Of a stretch of 64,000 nt of DNA, positions 50,495-59,060 are shown one piece after another (position 1 is the first letter of the stretch; each line of letters opens with the position of its first letter). Source of the DNA: Gemmatimonadota bacterium (lineage in GTDB: Bacteria; Gemmatimonadota; Gemmatimonadetes; Longimicrobiales; Gaopeijiaceae); NCBI GenBank assembly GCA_022822325.1, contig JAJEBW010000040.1, positions 1-64,000 on the forward strand, written 5' to 3'. The notes beneath the pieces are model-generated. The model was not told the origin of the DNA and ran no database searches. It worked only from the letters and a program-made list of their open reading frames with translations. A program made the position numbers and the translations under genes.

Positions 50495-50789
50495 TGGTGG
50501 CCCCCTCGCACCCCCTGTATCATCCGCGTATTCGCGACGGGGAATCTAATGGGATTTCGGGCTGCGGGTAAGGTCGGGGCGTTCACAAGTTTTCCGAGCG
50601 TGGCAGCGACCGGAGTGCGGTCCTCCTCAACTGGGTGCGGTCGGTCGCAGGTGGCAAGCGCCTCGGCGGCAAGGCCGGCTTGTGCCTGTGCCATGCACTT
50701 CCAGCTCAGGGCAACCGCCACGTCCTGCCGCAGGTCCGGGACCACTCAAGGTTCCGCATCGACGTCTCGCCGCAGTTACCTTGGATCCC

Positions 50790-51743
50790 ATGAGCGACGA
50801 CGAAATCCGCATCTCCGAGGAGCAGGCGCGCGCGCTCTGGCGCCGTGCGGCCGAGCTGCAGGCAGAGGCCGCCCGCCGCCTCGAAGCGCGTTCGAGACAG
50901 CTGGCCCCCCGGGGGGATGCCACCGACCCGGCGGAGGTCGAAGGGTACCGCCTCGAGGATGTTCGAGCCGCCGCGGAAGAAGCCGGGATTTCGCCCGAGT
51001 TTGTCGATCATGCACTCGTGGAGGCTCGCAGCGAAACCCTTGTCGCAGGAACGCGGGAGCAACGATCGGTGGTGGCGGACCGCTTCCTGGGGAATCCACC
51101 GCTCACGCTGGAGGTTTCGCGAGTGATCCGCGCCCCGGCGCAAGAGGTCTACGCCGCAATGCAGCGCATTCTCCCGAAGCGCCCGTTTCGCCTGAGTCTT
51201 GTCGATCACCACGGGGCCGATCCCCTCGACGGTGGCGTGCTGGTATTCAAGACCCCTGCCTACTCGTACACGCCGACCACGGCAGACCAGTCTTTCGCGT
51301 ACGAGATGGCCCTGGCAGACCTGAAGCAGTTGCTTTTCAGCCTCCGGCGCATGGACACCAGTCCGCCCTCGACGGAGTTGACCGTTCGCGCGAGCATGAC
51401 CCACAGCCACAAGCTCGCTCTGTGGGTCGGGGGCAGCGTCTCGGGTGTGTTCGCGTCGTTGGGCGGCGTCGGCGGCGGTTTCGTGGGCGCGGCCGCGGGC
51501 GTCGGACTCGGGATCGGAGGTCTCGCAGCCGGTGCGGCTGCAGCCGGTTTCCTTGCTGGCGGAACAGTGGCGATGCTGGGCTGGCGCCGCTTGTATCGGT
51601 GGGGGTTGGGCCGTGGCGAGAAGGCCATCCGGAACCTGATCGGCTCGATAGCGGTCGACATCGAGACCGGCGGGGGGTTTTCCAGCCCGAAGCCTCTTCC
51701 GAACCCTTTCTCCGGCTTTCTGCGGGAGGGCACGGAGGGGTAA
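50790..51743 (+). CDS. Uncharacterised protein with glycine-rich hydrophobic hairpin
   Basis: 'ISEEQARALWRRAAELQAEAARRLEARS', 'VGGSVSGVFASLGGVGGGFVGAAAGVGLGIGGLAAGAAAAGFLAGG'. Confidence 0.6.
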   Translation: MSDDEIRISEEQARALWRRAAELQAEAARRLEARSRQLAPRGDATDPAEVEGYRLEDVRAAAEEAGISPEFVDHALVEARSETLVAGTREQRSVVADRFLGNPPLTLEVSRVIRAPAQEVYAAMQRILPKRPFRLSLVDHHGADPLDGGVLVFKTPAYSYTPTTADQSFAYEMALADLKQLLFSLRRMDTSPPSTELTVRASMTHSHKLALWVGGSVSGVFASLGGVGGGFVGAAAGVGLGIGGLAAGAAAAGFLAGGTVAMLGWRRLYRWGLGRGEKAIRNLIGSIAVDIETGGGFSSPKPLPNPFSGFLREGTEG

Positions 51744-51799
51744 CGGTCAGGGCCGGGCCCAGGGGACGCACGACCTTGCCGACGGGTCGTTTCGCGCCC

Positions 51800-52375
51800 C
51801 TAACCCTCTTGCGCGAGCCGGGCGCTGACCAGGCGATTCATGCTGACGCCCTGCTCGGCCGCCCGAATGGCCAGCGAGCGGTGCACCTCCGGCGGCACCC
51901 GAACCATGAACTTCCCGCTGTAGGACCGATCTCCAAACGGCTCCGGAATCGGCTCGCCACTGGTCCGCATGTCGGACACGCTGTCGGACACGAGGCTCCG
52001 GATGCCCGCCAGTGCGTCTTCCGGAGCAGGCGCCAACCAACTCAGCGACGGGAACTCGGCACAGAGGCCCACATGCTCCCCGTCTTCAGCCGACCATGTG
52101 ATCCGGTAGGTAAAGCGGTCGCTCACGGTGCTCTCCAGCTTTTCGATCGCCCGGATGACCTGGCGGACCTGGTATGCCTTGGCCATCCCCTTGACTCTCT
52201 GAATGTTGACACGCGGATCTCCCGGCCACGGCGTTCGGTAGACGCAGTGGCTGCCACTCCGCCGGCGTGGTTCTCCGAAACATGCGTCGCATACCCTCGC
52301 CAGGTTCTTGAATCGAACCCCCTTCGGGTTCCTTCGGAAGTCATCGACGGCTGCGAGCACATTCCGTTGCTTCAT
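51800..52375 (-). CDS. HicA-HicB-like fusion (toxin-like N-terminus, HicB + RHH antitoxin-like C-terminus)
   Basis: N-term 'FKNLARVCDACFGEPRRRSGSHCVYRTPWPGDPRVNIQRVKGMAKAYQVRQVIRAIEKLE' (HicA-like); C-term 'SDRFTYRITWSAEDGEHVGLCAEFPSLSWLAPAPEDALAGIRSLVSD' (HicB-like) + 'MVRVPPEVHRSLAIRAAEQGVSMNRLVSARLA' (RHH). Confidence 0.8.
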   Translation of the reverse strand: MKQRNVLAAVDDFRRNPKGVRFKNLARVCDACFGEPRRRSGSHCVYRTPWPGDPRVNIQRVKGMAKAYQVRQVIRAIEKLESTVSDRFTYRITWSAEDGEHVGLCAEFPSLSWLAPAPEDALAGIRSLVSDSVSDMRTSGEPIPEPFGDRSYSGKFMVRVPPEVHRSLAIRAAEQGVSMNRLVSARLAQEG

Positions 52376-52773
52376 ATTGGCACTATTGATACCAGTGTCC
52401 AAGCGAAGGGAGGGGGCGTGGGACGTTCCGCCGGTCAATAAAGGCAGACTTGAGAAAGGGGTCGTGCATGGCGCTTCCGGGAGTTGGGGGACGCCAAGTT
52501 CGCAGGGGGGGCGGGGGCAGACGAATGGCTGGATGGGGCGTTTCGTGCGGGGGAAACGGGCCTGGGAGGGCCGAATCAGGGAATGGGGATGAGCTCCGGA
52601 TGTCGCGATTGTAGACTTCATGTTTCCGCTATCTGGAGCCCGTGCCGCGGTCGCTTCAGGCAGCGAGCCCAAGGGACAGGCTGAAGCGTTCAGCTATCTG
52701 TTTTCGATGCCTCGCCGAGGGCGGTTGAGAAGTGCTTCAAGCCACTCACTGACCACTGGAGAGGAAAACGAAA

Positions 52774-53083
52774 ATGACCACCGTCCAAGCAGAAAAAGAT
52801 AGCGCAGCGGAAGCTGTCCTTGCTGCAGCTCGCCAAGGAACTCGACACCTTCCTCGAAGAGCACCTCCGGATCAAGGGCCGGACGACCTGGCACGAGACG
52901 GTTGCGGAGATGCAGAAGAACCTGGATGCTTACCAGGAGACCTACAACCGCCAGAGGCCCCCCCGCGGCCGCGGGATGGAGGGCAGGACGCCCTACGACG
53001 TCTTGAAGGCCGGGATCCTGGCCAAATCACCGGCCCGGAACCGCAGGAAGCCGGCCAGAAAGGAAGTCGAGCCAGCCGCGTAG
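52774..53083 (+). pseudogene. IS481-like transposase C-terminal remnant
   Basis: 'MQKNLDAYQETYNRQRPPRGRGMEGRTPYDVLKAGI' resembles the C-terminal end of IS481-type integrase-core transposases; no upstream DDE core. Confidence 0.75.
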
Positions 53084-53120
53084 ACCCTGACCTCGGCGAG
53101 GCCGGGTGTCAAGTAACTAC

Positions 53121-53150
53121 TGTACTTGTACAGACTATCGTACTTGTACA
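53121..53150. promoter_or_regulatory. Two 18-bp-spaced TGTACTTGTACA-like palindromes (operator-like)
   Basis: TGTACTTGTACA at 53121-53132 and CGTACTTGTACA at 53139-53150. Confidence 0.5.
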
Positions 53151-53163
53151 GCGCATGGTTTGT

Positions 53164-53661
53164 CTATTCCTGTTCACTGTTCCTGCGACGGAATAGGTAG
53201 ATCGCAACGATCTCGCCCTCATTCGCGATCTGCTGTCCACTTGAAAATAACTTGTCACGGCTCACCGAGTACGTTTCCCTGTAGATGTATCCTACATGAA
53301 CAAGCTGCCATCCCATCTCTTCAATTACGGCTAACGTCTGAGTGATTGGGAGATTCTCAAGGACGTTCGCGGAAGCATTTAAGAGTTTGTTCATGAACCC
53401 TGCAGCACTATGAGATGACTTATCGATCTCTTCTGATATCGCTGACGCTCCCATCATGGCTATCACTTCGGCCTTAGTGACCGAGATGACCCGCTGAACT
53501 TGGAAAAAGCCCTCGCCAGCATCAAACGCTAGCTGCGCCCTACCGTGATCTGTTGCCTCCCACGCCTTGCGTCGTTCTTCTTCTTCCCGCTGTCTCCTCG
53601 CAACTTCCTTCTCTCTCCTCTTGAGTTCACGACGTTCCTTATAGTTCATGGCCTTACCCAT
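53164..53661 (-). CDS. Uncharacterised protein with charged coiled N-terminus
   Basis: 'MGKAMNYKERRELKRREKEVARRQREEEERRKAW' and C-term 'VIEEMGWQLVHVGYIYRET...GEIVAIYLFRRR'. Confidence 0.6.
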   Translation of the reverse strand: MGKAMNYKERRELKRREKEVARRQREEEERRKAWEATDHGRAQLAFDAGEGFFQVQRVISVTKAEVIAMMGASAISEEIDKSSHSAAGFMNKLLNASANVLENLPITQTLAVIEEMGWQLVHVGYIYRETYSVSRDKLFSSGQQIANEGEIVAIYLFRRRNSEQE

Positions 53662-53793
53662 TTCGAATAGTCTGGACCCAGTGGACCTGCCCTGCGGAGG
53701 GCGCGGCAAGGTCGGAGGTCGGCCGCTTCGGCGCGAAGCGCAGGTGGAAGGGGGTCGTCATGGCGGGTTAGTTAGTCCTCTACCCCCGGTCGA

Positions 53794-54720
53794 TTACCTG
53801 ATTCGCGCACGAATTCTCTCTCTCAGTTTGCGGCGGAGCTCGTCGGGGGTTTCCCACCCGGTGTGATGGTACTGACGCGTGTCGAAGGGCAGTCGTTCCA
53901 TGCAGTCCTCGCGGCAGCAGTAGATGACCTCCAACCCGCAACCGTGAGCGAAGCCGGCTTCGTAATACACACTCCCACGCACCCCATCTGCGCCGTGGGT
54001 CATATCGGCCACGACAAACCGCGACCGCTTAATTTCAGCGATGATGTCGTCGTCGATCCGGTTCGCGTCCTTCTTCTCGTCGATTCGCATTGGGATGAAG
54101 CCAGCTTCTCGAATGGCGGGCTCGATTCCGTGCTCGTATGCATCATTCATCTCGCTGTTGAACCACAGCGCCACGAATGCCTGTTTTGTCCGCCTTGGCC
54201 CGTCAGCGTCCAGCTCGTTGTGTCCGGAGACCGTCACTGTGTAATGTGTCGAATCGAGAGTTCGCATTCCAACGTCCAACCACTGCTCTTGTACCAGGTG
54301 GTTGATCAGTACCTGAAGTTGGTTGCTTGTCCACGATTCGGAATGCGCAAGAGCACCTGGCTCTTTCGTTCCCAAAGACACAGACTGTCCGGGCGAAGAC
54401 GATTCTTTATCGGCAATGTACCTCAACAGCCTTATCGCACGTGCCGCGTGGGTCAGCGCGGAGGCGTTCCTGGATTCTTCCAAGAGATCATATTTTACGA
54501 GAGGGGTGTCGTTGCCATCGCGTCTGCGATCTGTTAGCGCTGTCGTCAGCTTGGCCTTTGTCTCCGAGTCGAAGGCTCCATGTTCGATGACTGCCGCGGC
54601 TTGCCCCGTGATTTCGTAGTCTCCGCCCGCACGCGAAGATCGCACCCAGGCCGCGTCGCGCATCCCGCTTTGACGCACTTCGGCTGGAGTGCCCCAGATC
54701 AGACACTTTTGATTCATCAC
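53794..54720 (-). CDS. Uncharacterised protein with C-terminal nucleoside-deoxyribosyltransferase/TIR-like (nucleotide-binding) fold
   Basis: 'KQAFVALWFNSEMNDAYEHGIEPAIREAGFIPMRIDEKKDANRIDDDIIAEIKRSRFVVADMTHGADGVRGSVYYEAGFAHGCGLEVIYCCRED'; GTG start abuts upstream TAA. Confidence 0.65.
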   Translation of the reverse strand: MMNQKCLIWGTPAEVRQSGMRDAAWVRSSRAGGDYEITGQAAAVIEHGAFDSETKAKLTTALTDRRRDGNDTPLVKYDLLEESRNASALTHAARAIRLLRYIADKESSSPGQSVSLGTKEPGALAHSESWTSNQLQVLINHLVQEQWLDVGMRTLDSTHYTVTVSGHNELDADGPRRTKQAFVALWFNSEMNDAYEHGIEPAIREAGFIPMRIDEKKDANRIDDDIIAEIKRSRFVVADMTHGADGVRGSVYYEAGFAHGCGLEVIYCCREDCMERLPFDTRQYHHTGWETPDELRRKLRERIRARIR

Positions 54721-55212
54721 TTACCCTTTTCTCCTGGCCAATGGTGCATTCCACTTCTTACCTAATTCATGAATATCCGAAATCTGTGAACTCATCATAT
54801 CTAACGGTTGCACGGATGTCTGCCTGTTGCCCACGTCCTTGCGCATACTCAGCATAAGACCACAAAGCAACTCCAAAAGTTGTGACCCACTTCCCTCGCC
54901 ATCGTTATCGTAGGCATATCGCCACATCTTGTTGTAGGCCCTTACGACCTCGTCGGATCCGATCAGAGCAAGAGTCATCATGCTCATCCTCGTACTTGTC
55001 GCACCGGCCCTGGCTAAGGCTTTCTTCAACTCACGAGGGTTTTTCAGTCCAGCAAAAATCTGAGCGAACGGTTCGATAGCGTCCAAATACGCCTTCCTGC
55101 GACTCTCGTAAACCAAGTGCTCTCGCGCCCTCATGTCTTCCCATGTGGACCTGATTAGCCATCCTATCCCCCCTGTGGTCAAAGCTATTACCAGAGTAAT
55201 CCAGTCAATCAT
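54721..55212 (-). CDS. Uncharacterised N-terminally membrane-anchored helical protein
   Basis: N-terminal TM 'MIDWITLVIALTTGGIGWLI' then 'YESRRKAYLDAIEPFAQIFAGLKNPRELKKAL...ALIGSDEVVRAYNKMWRYAY'. Confidence 0.65.
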   Translation of the reverse strand: MIDWITLVIALTTGGIGWLIRSTWEDMRAREHLVYESRRKAYLDAIEPFAQIFAGLKNPRELKKALARAGATSTRMSMMTLALIGSDEVVRAYNKMWRYAYDNDGEGSGSQLLELLCGLMLSMRKDVGNRQTSVQPLDMMSSQISDIHELGKKWNAPLARRKG

Positions 55213-55343
55213 GGTTCCCTCCTCTCGTGTCAGAATTCATCGCTTTCCCCTCCCACGACACCCGCCCCACCGAGTCCCGCGATCGCTCGGCTGGAAGATC
55301 AGTCTTGCCCTCGCCCGCTTCCGTACTCGTCGCCCCATTCCGA

Positions 55344-55538
55344 TCAGGACTCCTCATCAAGCGACCACTCCCCGATAACCCGGTTCGCCGCAGTCCCAAG
55401 GTCGGAAACGGCAATGGCCAGATCCGACATCACGACCTCGCCATCCGACTGGTCCGACTTCCGCGGGTAGCGCGGATTCACGCCGTGCTTCGCCGCCGAC
55501 AGAAGGAACTCGGTCATTTCGGTATGGGTCTCGATCAT
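55344..55538 (-). CDS. Small hypothetical protein (65 aa)
   Basis: 'MIETHTEMTEFLLSAAKHGVNPRYPRKSDQSDGEVVMSDLAIAVSDLGTAANRVIGEWSLDEES'. Confidence 0.4.
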   Translation of the reverse strand: MIETHTEMTEFLLSAAKHGVNPRYPRKSDQSDGEVVMSDLAIAVSDLGTAANRVIGEWSLDEES

Positions 55539-55560
55539 CCGGCGAATGAAACCCCCCAAA

Positions 55561-55948
55561 TCACACCTCCGTGTTGGCGCGTTCGCAAGTCTCCCGAAGG
55601 GTAGCAACGCTACCCAAAGCTGGCAACGCTGTCAACCGATTCCTCACCCCGCCACCCCCCGCCGACTCCGCCAAGTGCGCGAACCCGTCCACCACTGCAT
55701 TCGCGATCGCGGGCGGCATCCCCACCGTGGCCGACTCCCCGACCCACTTCGCGCCCAGCGGGTGATGCGGCGCCGTTGTCACGGTGTGCCCGGTCTCCCT
55801 CGCCGGCGTCTCCACCGCGGTCGGCACCAAGTAGTCCATGAACGACCCGGCGAGGTTGTTCCCGTCCTTGTCGTACAGGATCTCCTCGGACAGCGCGGGC
55901 CCCAGCCCCTGGGTCAACCCGCCATGAATCTGCGTGTCGTAGTTATAG
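55561..55948 (-). pseudogene. C-terminal remnant of xanthine/CO dehydrogenase large subunit (CoxL-like) interrupted by an IS
   Basis: 'NYDTQIHGGLTQGLGPALSEEILYDKDGNNLAGSFMDYLVPTAVETPARETGHTVTTAPHHPLGAKWVGESATVGMPPAIANAVVDGFAHL'. Confidence 0.8.
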
Positions 55949-56860
55949 TGCCCCCGATTTTCTTGGACAGTACTTTAGCCATCCATCTGGGGTCGAAGGG
56001 AGAGGAGGCACAGGATGTCTCGGAGTACGAAAGAGTAGGAGAGGGCTGGCCGCTTGGGGGAGGCCGGCCGGCCTCCCCAAGCGGTGGAGCGCCCAACGGA
56101 AGGCCGGGGTGGTGTTGCAACTGCTGCGCGGCGAGGACATCGGCGAGGTGAGCCGGGAGATTCGGGTAGCGCCGCCGGAGCTGGAGCGGTGGCGGCGGGA
56201 GTTCCTGGAAGGCGGCCGGCAGGGCCTGAAGAAGAAGAACCGGCCGGGAGGGGAGTTGATGCGCACCCGGGCGAAGCTGGGGGAGATGACGATGCGGGTC
56301 GAGTTGCAGGCGGAGCTTCTCGAAAAAAGGGGGGTTCGGGGACGAGCTGAGGAAGCTCTCGAGGCGCGTGGGCGGGTGAGTCCGGCGACGAACCGGAGGT
56401 ATCCGCTGACGATGGTGTGCGAGACGTGTAGGGTCGCGCGGTCGAGCGTGTATGCGCTGCGAGCGCAACAGGGCGGGCCGCTGAACTCCGATCGTCGCCA
56501 TCCTGGGAAGCGGGGCCCGAAGACGGCACTGAGCGATGAGGAACGGGTGGAAGAGATCCGGACGGTGCTGAAGGCGAGTCCGTTCCTCGGCGAGGGCCAC
56601 CGGAAGGTGAAGGCGCGGCTTGCGGCCAAGGGGATCCGGGTCGGCAAGAACCGGGTGCTCCGCCTGATGCGAGAGCACGGGCTGCTCGCGCCGATGCCGG
56701 ATCCGGACCGAGAGGCCGGAGGAGCTGTGGGGCACGGACGCGGCGTGGTTCTGACGAAAGCGGAGGGCTGGTCCTGGCGCTGGTGCAGCAACGGGCGGCG
56801 GTGGCGGGGTTGTGGGGGGAGGGCTGACTCGTCGCGACCGGCTGGCCGGCATCAGGCGTA
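55949..56860 (+). mobile_element. Degenerate IS3-family element (orfA/orfB remnants)
   Basis: Left end tgcccccgattttcttggacagt; orfA 'KRWSAQRKAGVVLQLLRGEDIGEVSREI..LERWRREFLEGG...TRAKLGEMTMRVELQAELLEKRG'; orfB 'SPATNRRYPLTMVCETCRVARSSVYALR...EGHRKVKARLAAKGIRVGKNRVLRLMREHGLLAP' ending at a disrupted 'EELWGTDAAWF'. Confidence 0.85.
56050..56084. repeat. Near-perfect inverted repeat ccgcttgggggaggccgg/ccggcctccccaagcgg
   Basis: 17-bp arms with one extra G in the left arm, near-zero spacer, overlapping the 5' part of IS3 orfA. Confidence 0.85.
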
Positions 56861-56942
56861 ATCGCGATCGGAGCCGCAAGTCGGACGAATCAGTCGCGCC
56901 CGCCAGTTGCGGCAACGCGGGGAAGTCCGCGCTGCGTCATCC

Positions 56943-57464
56943 TCATCCCACCGTCCGCGCCACCAGCACTCCCAAGTCCTGGCGCATCTGCTCCATTGCC
57001 CGGACCATCTCGGCCATTCGCTGGTCCATTCGATCCAACCGCTGATCGATCCGGTCAAAGCGCCGATCAACCGCGTCAAAACGCTGGTCAACCGCCTCGA
57101 AGCGCTGGTCAACCGCCTCAAAGCGCGTCTCCACCGCAACCAGCCGGGTCCCGACCGCGGCCAGCCCGACCTGCAAGGCGTCCAGCTTTTCGTCCACCAC
57201 AATGGACCGGCGGTCCACAGAGTCAAATCGCCGGTCCACAGAGTCCATCCGGCTCGCGACCGTCTTTTCCAGGTGCGCGAAGTCGTTGTACTTCAACTCA
57301 TTGACAGCTTTTCCAGCCACGCTCTCGGCCATGGGCCGCAGCGCTTCTCCAAACTTCACGACAGTCCAAATCAATCCACGCAGGAAGACCCATAGTCCCC
57401 CCACGACGGCCACCACGACTGTGACCAATTGGAACACTCCCGGCCATCCTCCCAGCCAATCCAC
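56943..57464 (-). CDS. Membrane-anchored coiled-coil protein with heptad repeats
   Basis: TM 'FQLVTVVVAVVGGLWVFLRGLIW'; repeats 'RFEAVDQRFEAVDQRFDAVDRRFDRIDQRLDRMDQRM'. Confidence 0.75.
   Translation of the reverse strand: MDWLGGWPGVFQLVTVVVAVVGGLWVFLRGLIWTVVKFGEALRPMAESVAGKAVNELKYNDFAHLEKTVASRMDSVDRRFDSVDRRSIVVDEKLDALQVGLAAVGTRLVAVETRFEAVDQRFEAVDQRFDAVDRRFDRIDQRLDRMDQRMAEMVRAMEQMRQDLGVLVARTVG
57020..57130. repeat. 21-bp tandem repeats (heptad-encoding)
   Basis: cgc(c/g)tc(g/a)aagcgctggtcaac-like units in register with 7-aa repeats. Confidence 0.85.
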
Positions 57465-57865
57465 GATCTGCCTCCTTTGGTTGAGCTCCTAACGCGCGGC
57501 GGACCTCCCGCCGACTCCATACTACACGATCGCACCCTCCTGCCGCAAGCAAACGTGCGTTTATGGAGCCGCCCGGTTGCATCCACCGTCGCGATCAATG
57601 GGTCTGCGGTGGACCAGTCCACCGATACTTCCGGTAACAGGTTCCCCCTTTGGTCCCACACCACGGCGGTGAGCTGAACCGTGGCTCTGATTGCCGCCAA
57701 GCTCGCGGCTCTTGGTGTCACAGTAATCGCCGTGGGACGGGCAGGCTCAGGGGGGGTGGCCACCTCTTGATCGCTGCATCCGCCAAACCACACCAACGCC
57801 GCGATCGCTCCGATCAGAGCCCACGCTCCGGGCGTCATGACAGAACGATCAGACACCTTGGGCAT
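57371..57865 (-). pseudogene. Truncated Ig-like (BIG2-type) lipoprotein running into downstream sequence
   Basis: 'LVWFGGCSDQ' lipobox; 'TAITVTPRAASLAAIRATVQLTAVVWDQRGNLLPEVSVDWSTADPLIATVDATGRL' then unrelated frame through the neighbouring gene's upstream region. Confidence 0.6.
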
Positions 57866-57994
57866 GAGACCCCCGACGGTCGATCCGCCGACCCCTGTTT
57901 GGAGGATCGAACCCCTCCGTCGCAAGGAAACGTGCGCTCACGGAGCCGCCCGCGCCGCGCTCCATTCGGAATCACCGCATCCTGCCCCTGCGGT

Positions 57995-58849
57995 TCACCC
58001 CCCAATCGTCCTCCCCAGATACGCCTTCAACCGCTCCCACGCGTCCGCCGCAGGGCCCGTGCGCACCTCCGGGTCGCCATCCACGCGCAGCCAGAAGCCG
58101 TGGTTGACATCGTCGTAGATGTGCAGATCATTCTCGACGCCCGCCGCCTGCAGCGCTGCCTCGAAGGCCGCCACCGACTCCGGCGACGGACCCTGGTCCA
58201 GCGCGGCGAAGGTGCCGTAAACCTCGTGGTCGAGCCGGGCCACCACCTCCGGATCGTCGACCAGACGCCCGTAGAAGATCGCCGTGGCATCATGGTTGTC
58301 GCCGTCCAGACCGAATGAGAGCGCCACCCCGCCGCCGAAGCACCATCCCATCGCCCCCACCCTTCCCGTTACGTCGGGGCGTCCCTTGAGGTAGGCCACC
58401 GCCGCGTTCAGGTTGGCGATCATTCCTGCCTGGTCCGCTTGCGCTTCCTGCACGAGTGCCATGTTTTCGTCGCGGTTCGAACCGGTGCGTCCCTGGAAGA
58501 GATCGGCTGCGAGCGTCACATACCCCTCGTCGGCGAAGTCGTCGGCAAGCTGGCGCACGCGGTCCTGGAGTCCGTTCCACTCGTGGATGATGACCAACGC
58601 CGGGAAGGGCCCCTCGCCCTCCGGGACGGCGAGGTAGCCGGTCGTCATGGTGTCGCCTTCGACGTAGCGCAGGTCGCTGCCCTCCAGCTCGCCGCCATTG
58701 CCCACGATGGCCGGGGGGAGCTCGGAGGCGGTCGCGGCAACGGCCGGATCGGCGTCGCTGGCGGACGTTGCGGAATCGTCGGCGGGGGGGGCGTCGGCGC
58801 AGGCGGCCGCGAGGACAAGGGCGGTGGCCAGGGGGAGCAGTCGAGTCAT
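57995..58849 (-). CDS. Dienelactone hydrolase family lipoprotein
   Basis: 'FPALVIIHEWNGLQDRVRQLADDFADEGYVTLAADLFQGRTG', 'VGAMGWCFGGGVAL', 'YDDVNHGFW'. Confidence 0.9.
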   Translation of the reverse strand: MTRLLPLATALVLAAACADAPPADDSATSASDADPAVAATASELPPAIVGNGGELEGSDLRYVEGDTMTTGYLAVPEGEGPFPALVIIHEWNGLQDRVRQLADDFADEGYVTLAADLFQGRTGSNRDENMALVQEAQADQAGMIANLNAAVAYLKGRPDVTGRVGAMGWCFGGGVALSFGLDGDNHDATAIFYGRLVDDPEVVARLDHEVYGTFAALDQGPSPESVAAFEAALQAAGVENDLHIYDDVNHGFWLRVDGDPEVRTGPAADAWERLKAYLGRTIGG

Positions 58850-59060
58850 GATTTTCGTTCCTTGCGTTTCGTGTTTTCCGCAGAGTCGGTCGCTTCCCCT
58901 CAACTATACAGTCGCGCCGCGCCGCGCGCCCCTTCGGCCCCCGGATGAACCATCCTTTTCCTTCGGATCGTTGGCACGAATCGCCCCCCATGGCCGCCTG
59001 GGCCGCTGGTCTCGCTGGCCGCCATCGCCGCGCTCGCCGGCGCTTCCCGCCAGACGCCGA

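Noticed and set aside
57020-57130. Short CRISPR/iteron-like array
   Set aside because: 21-bp units are heptad-encoding coding repeats in the coiled-coil ORF
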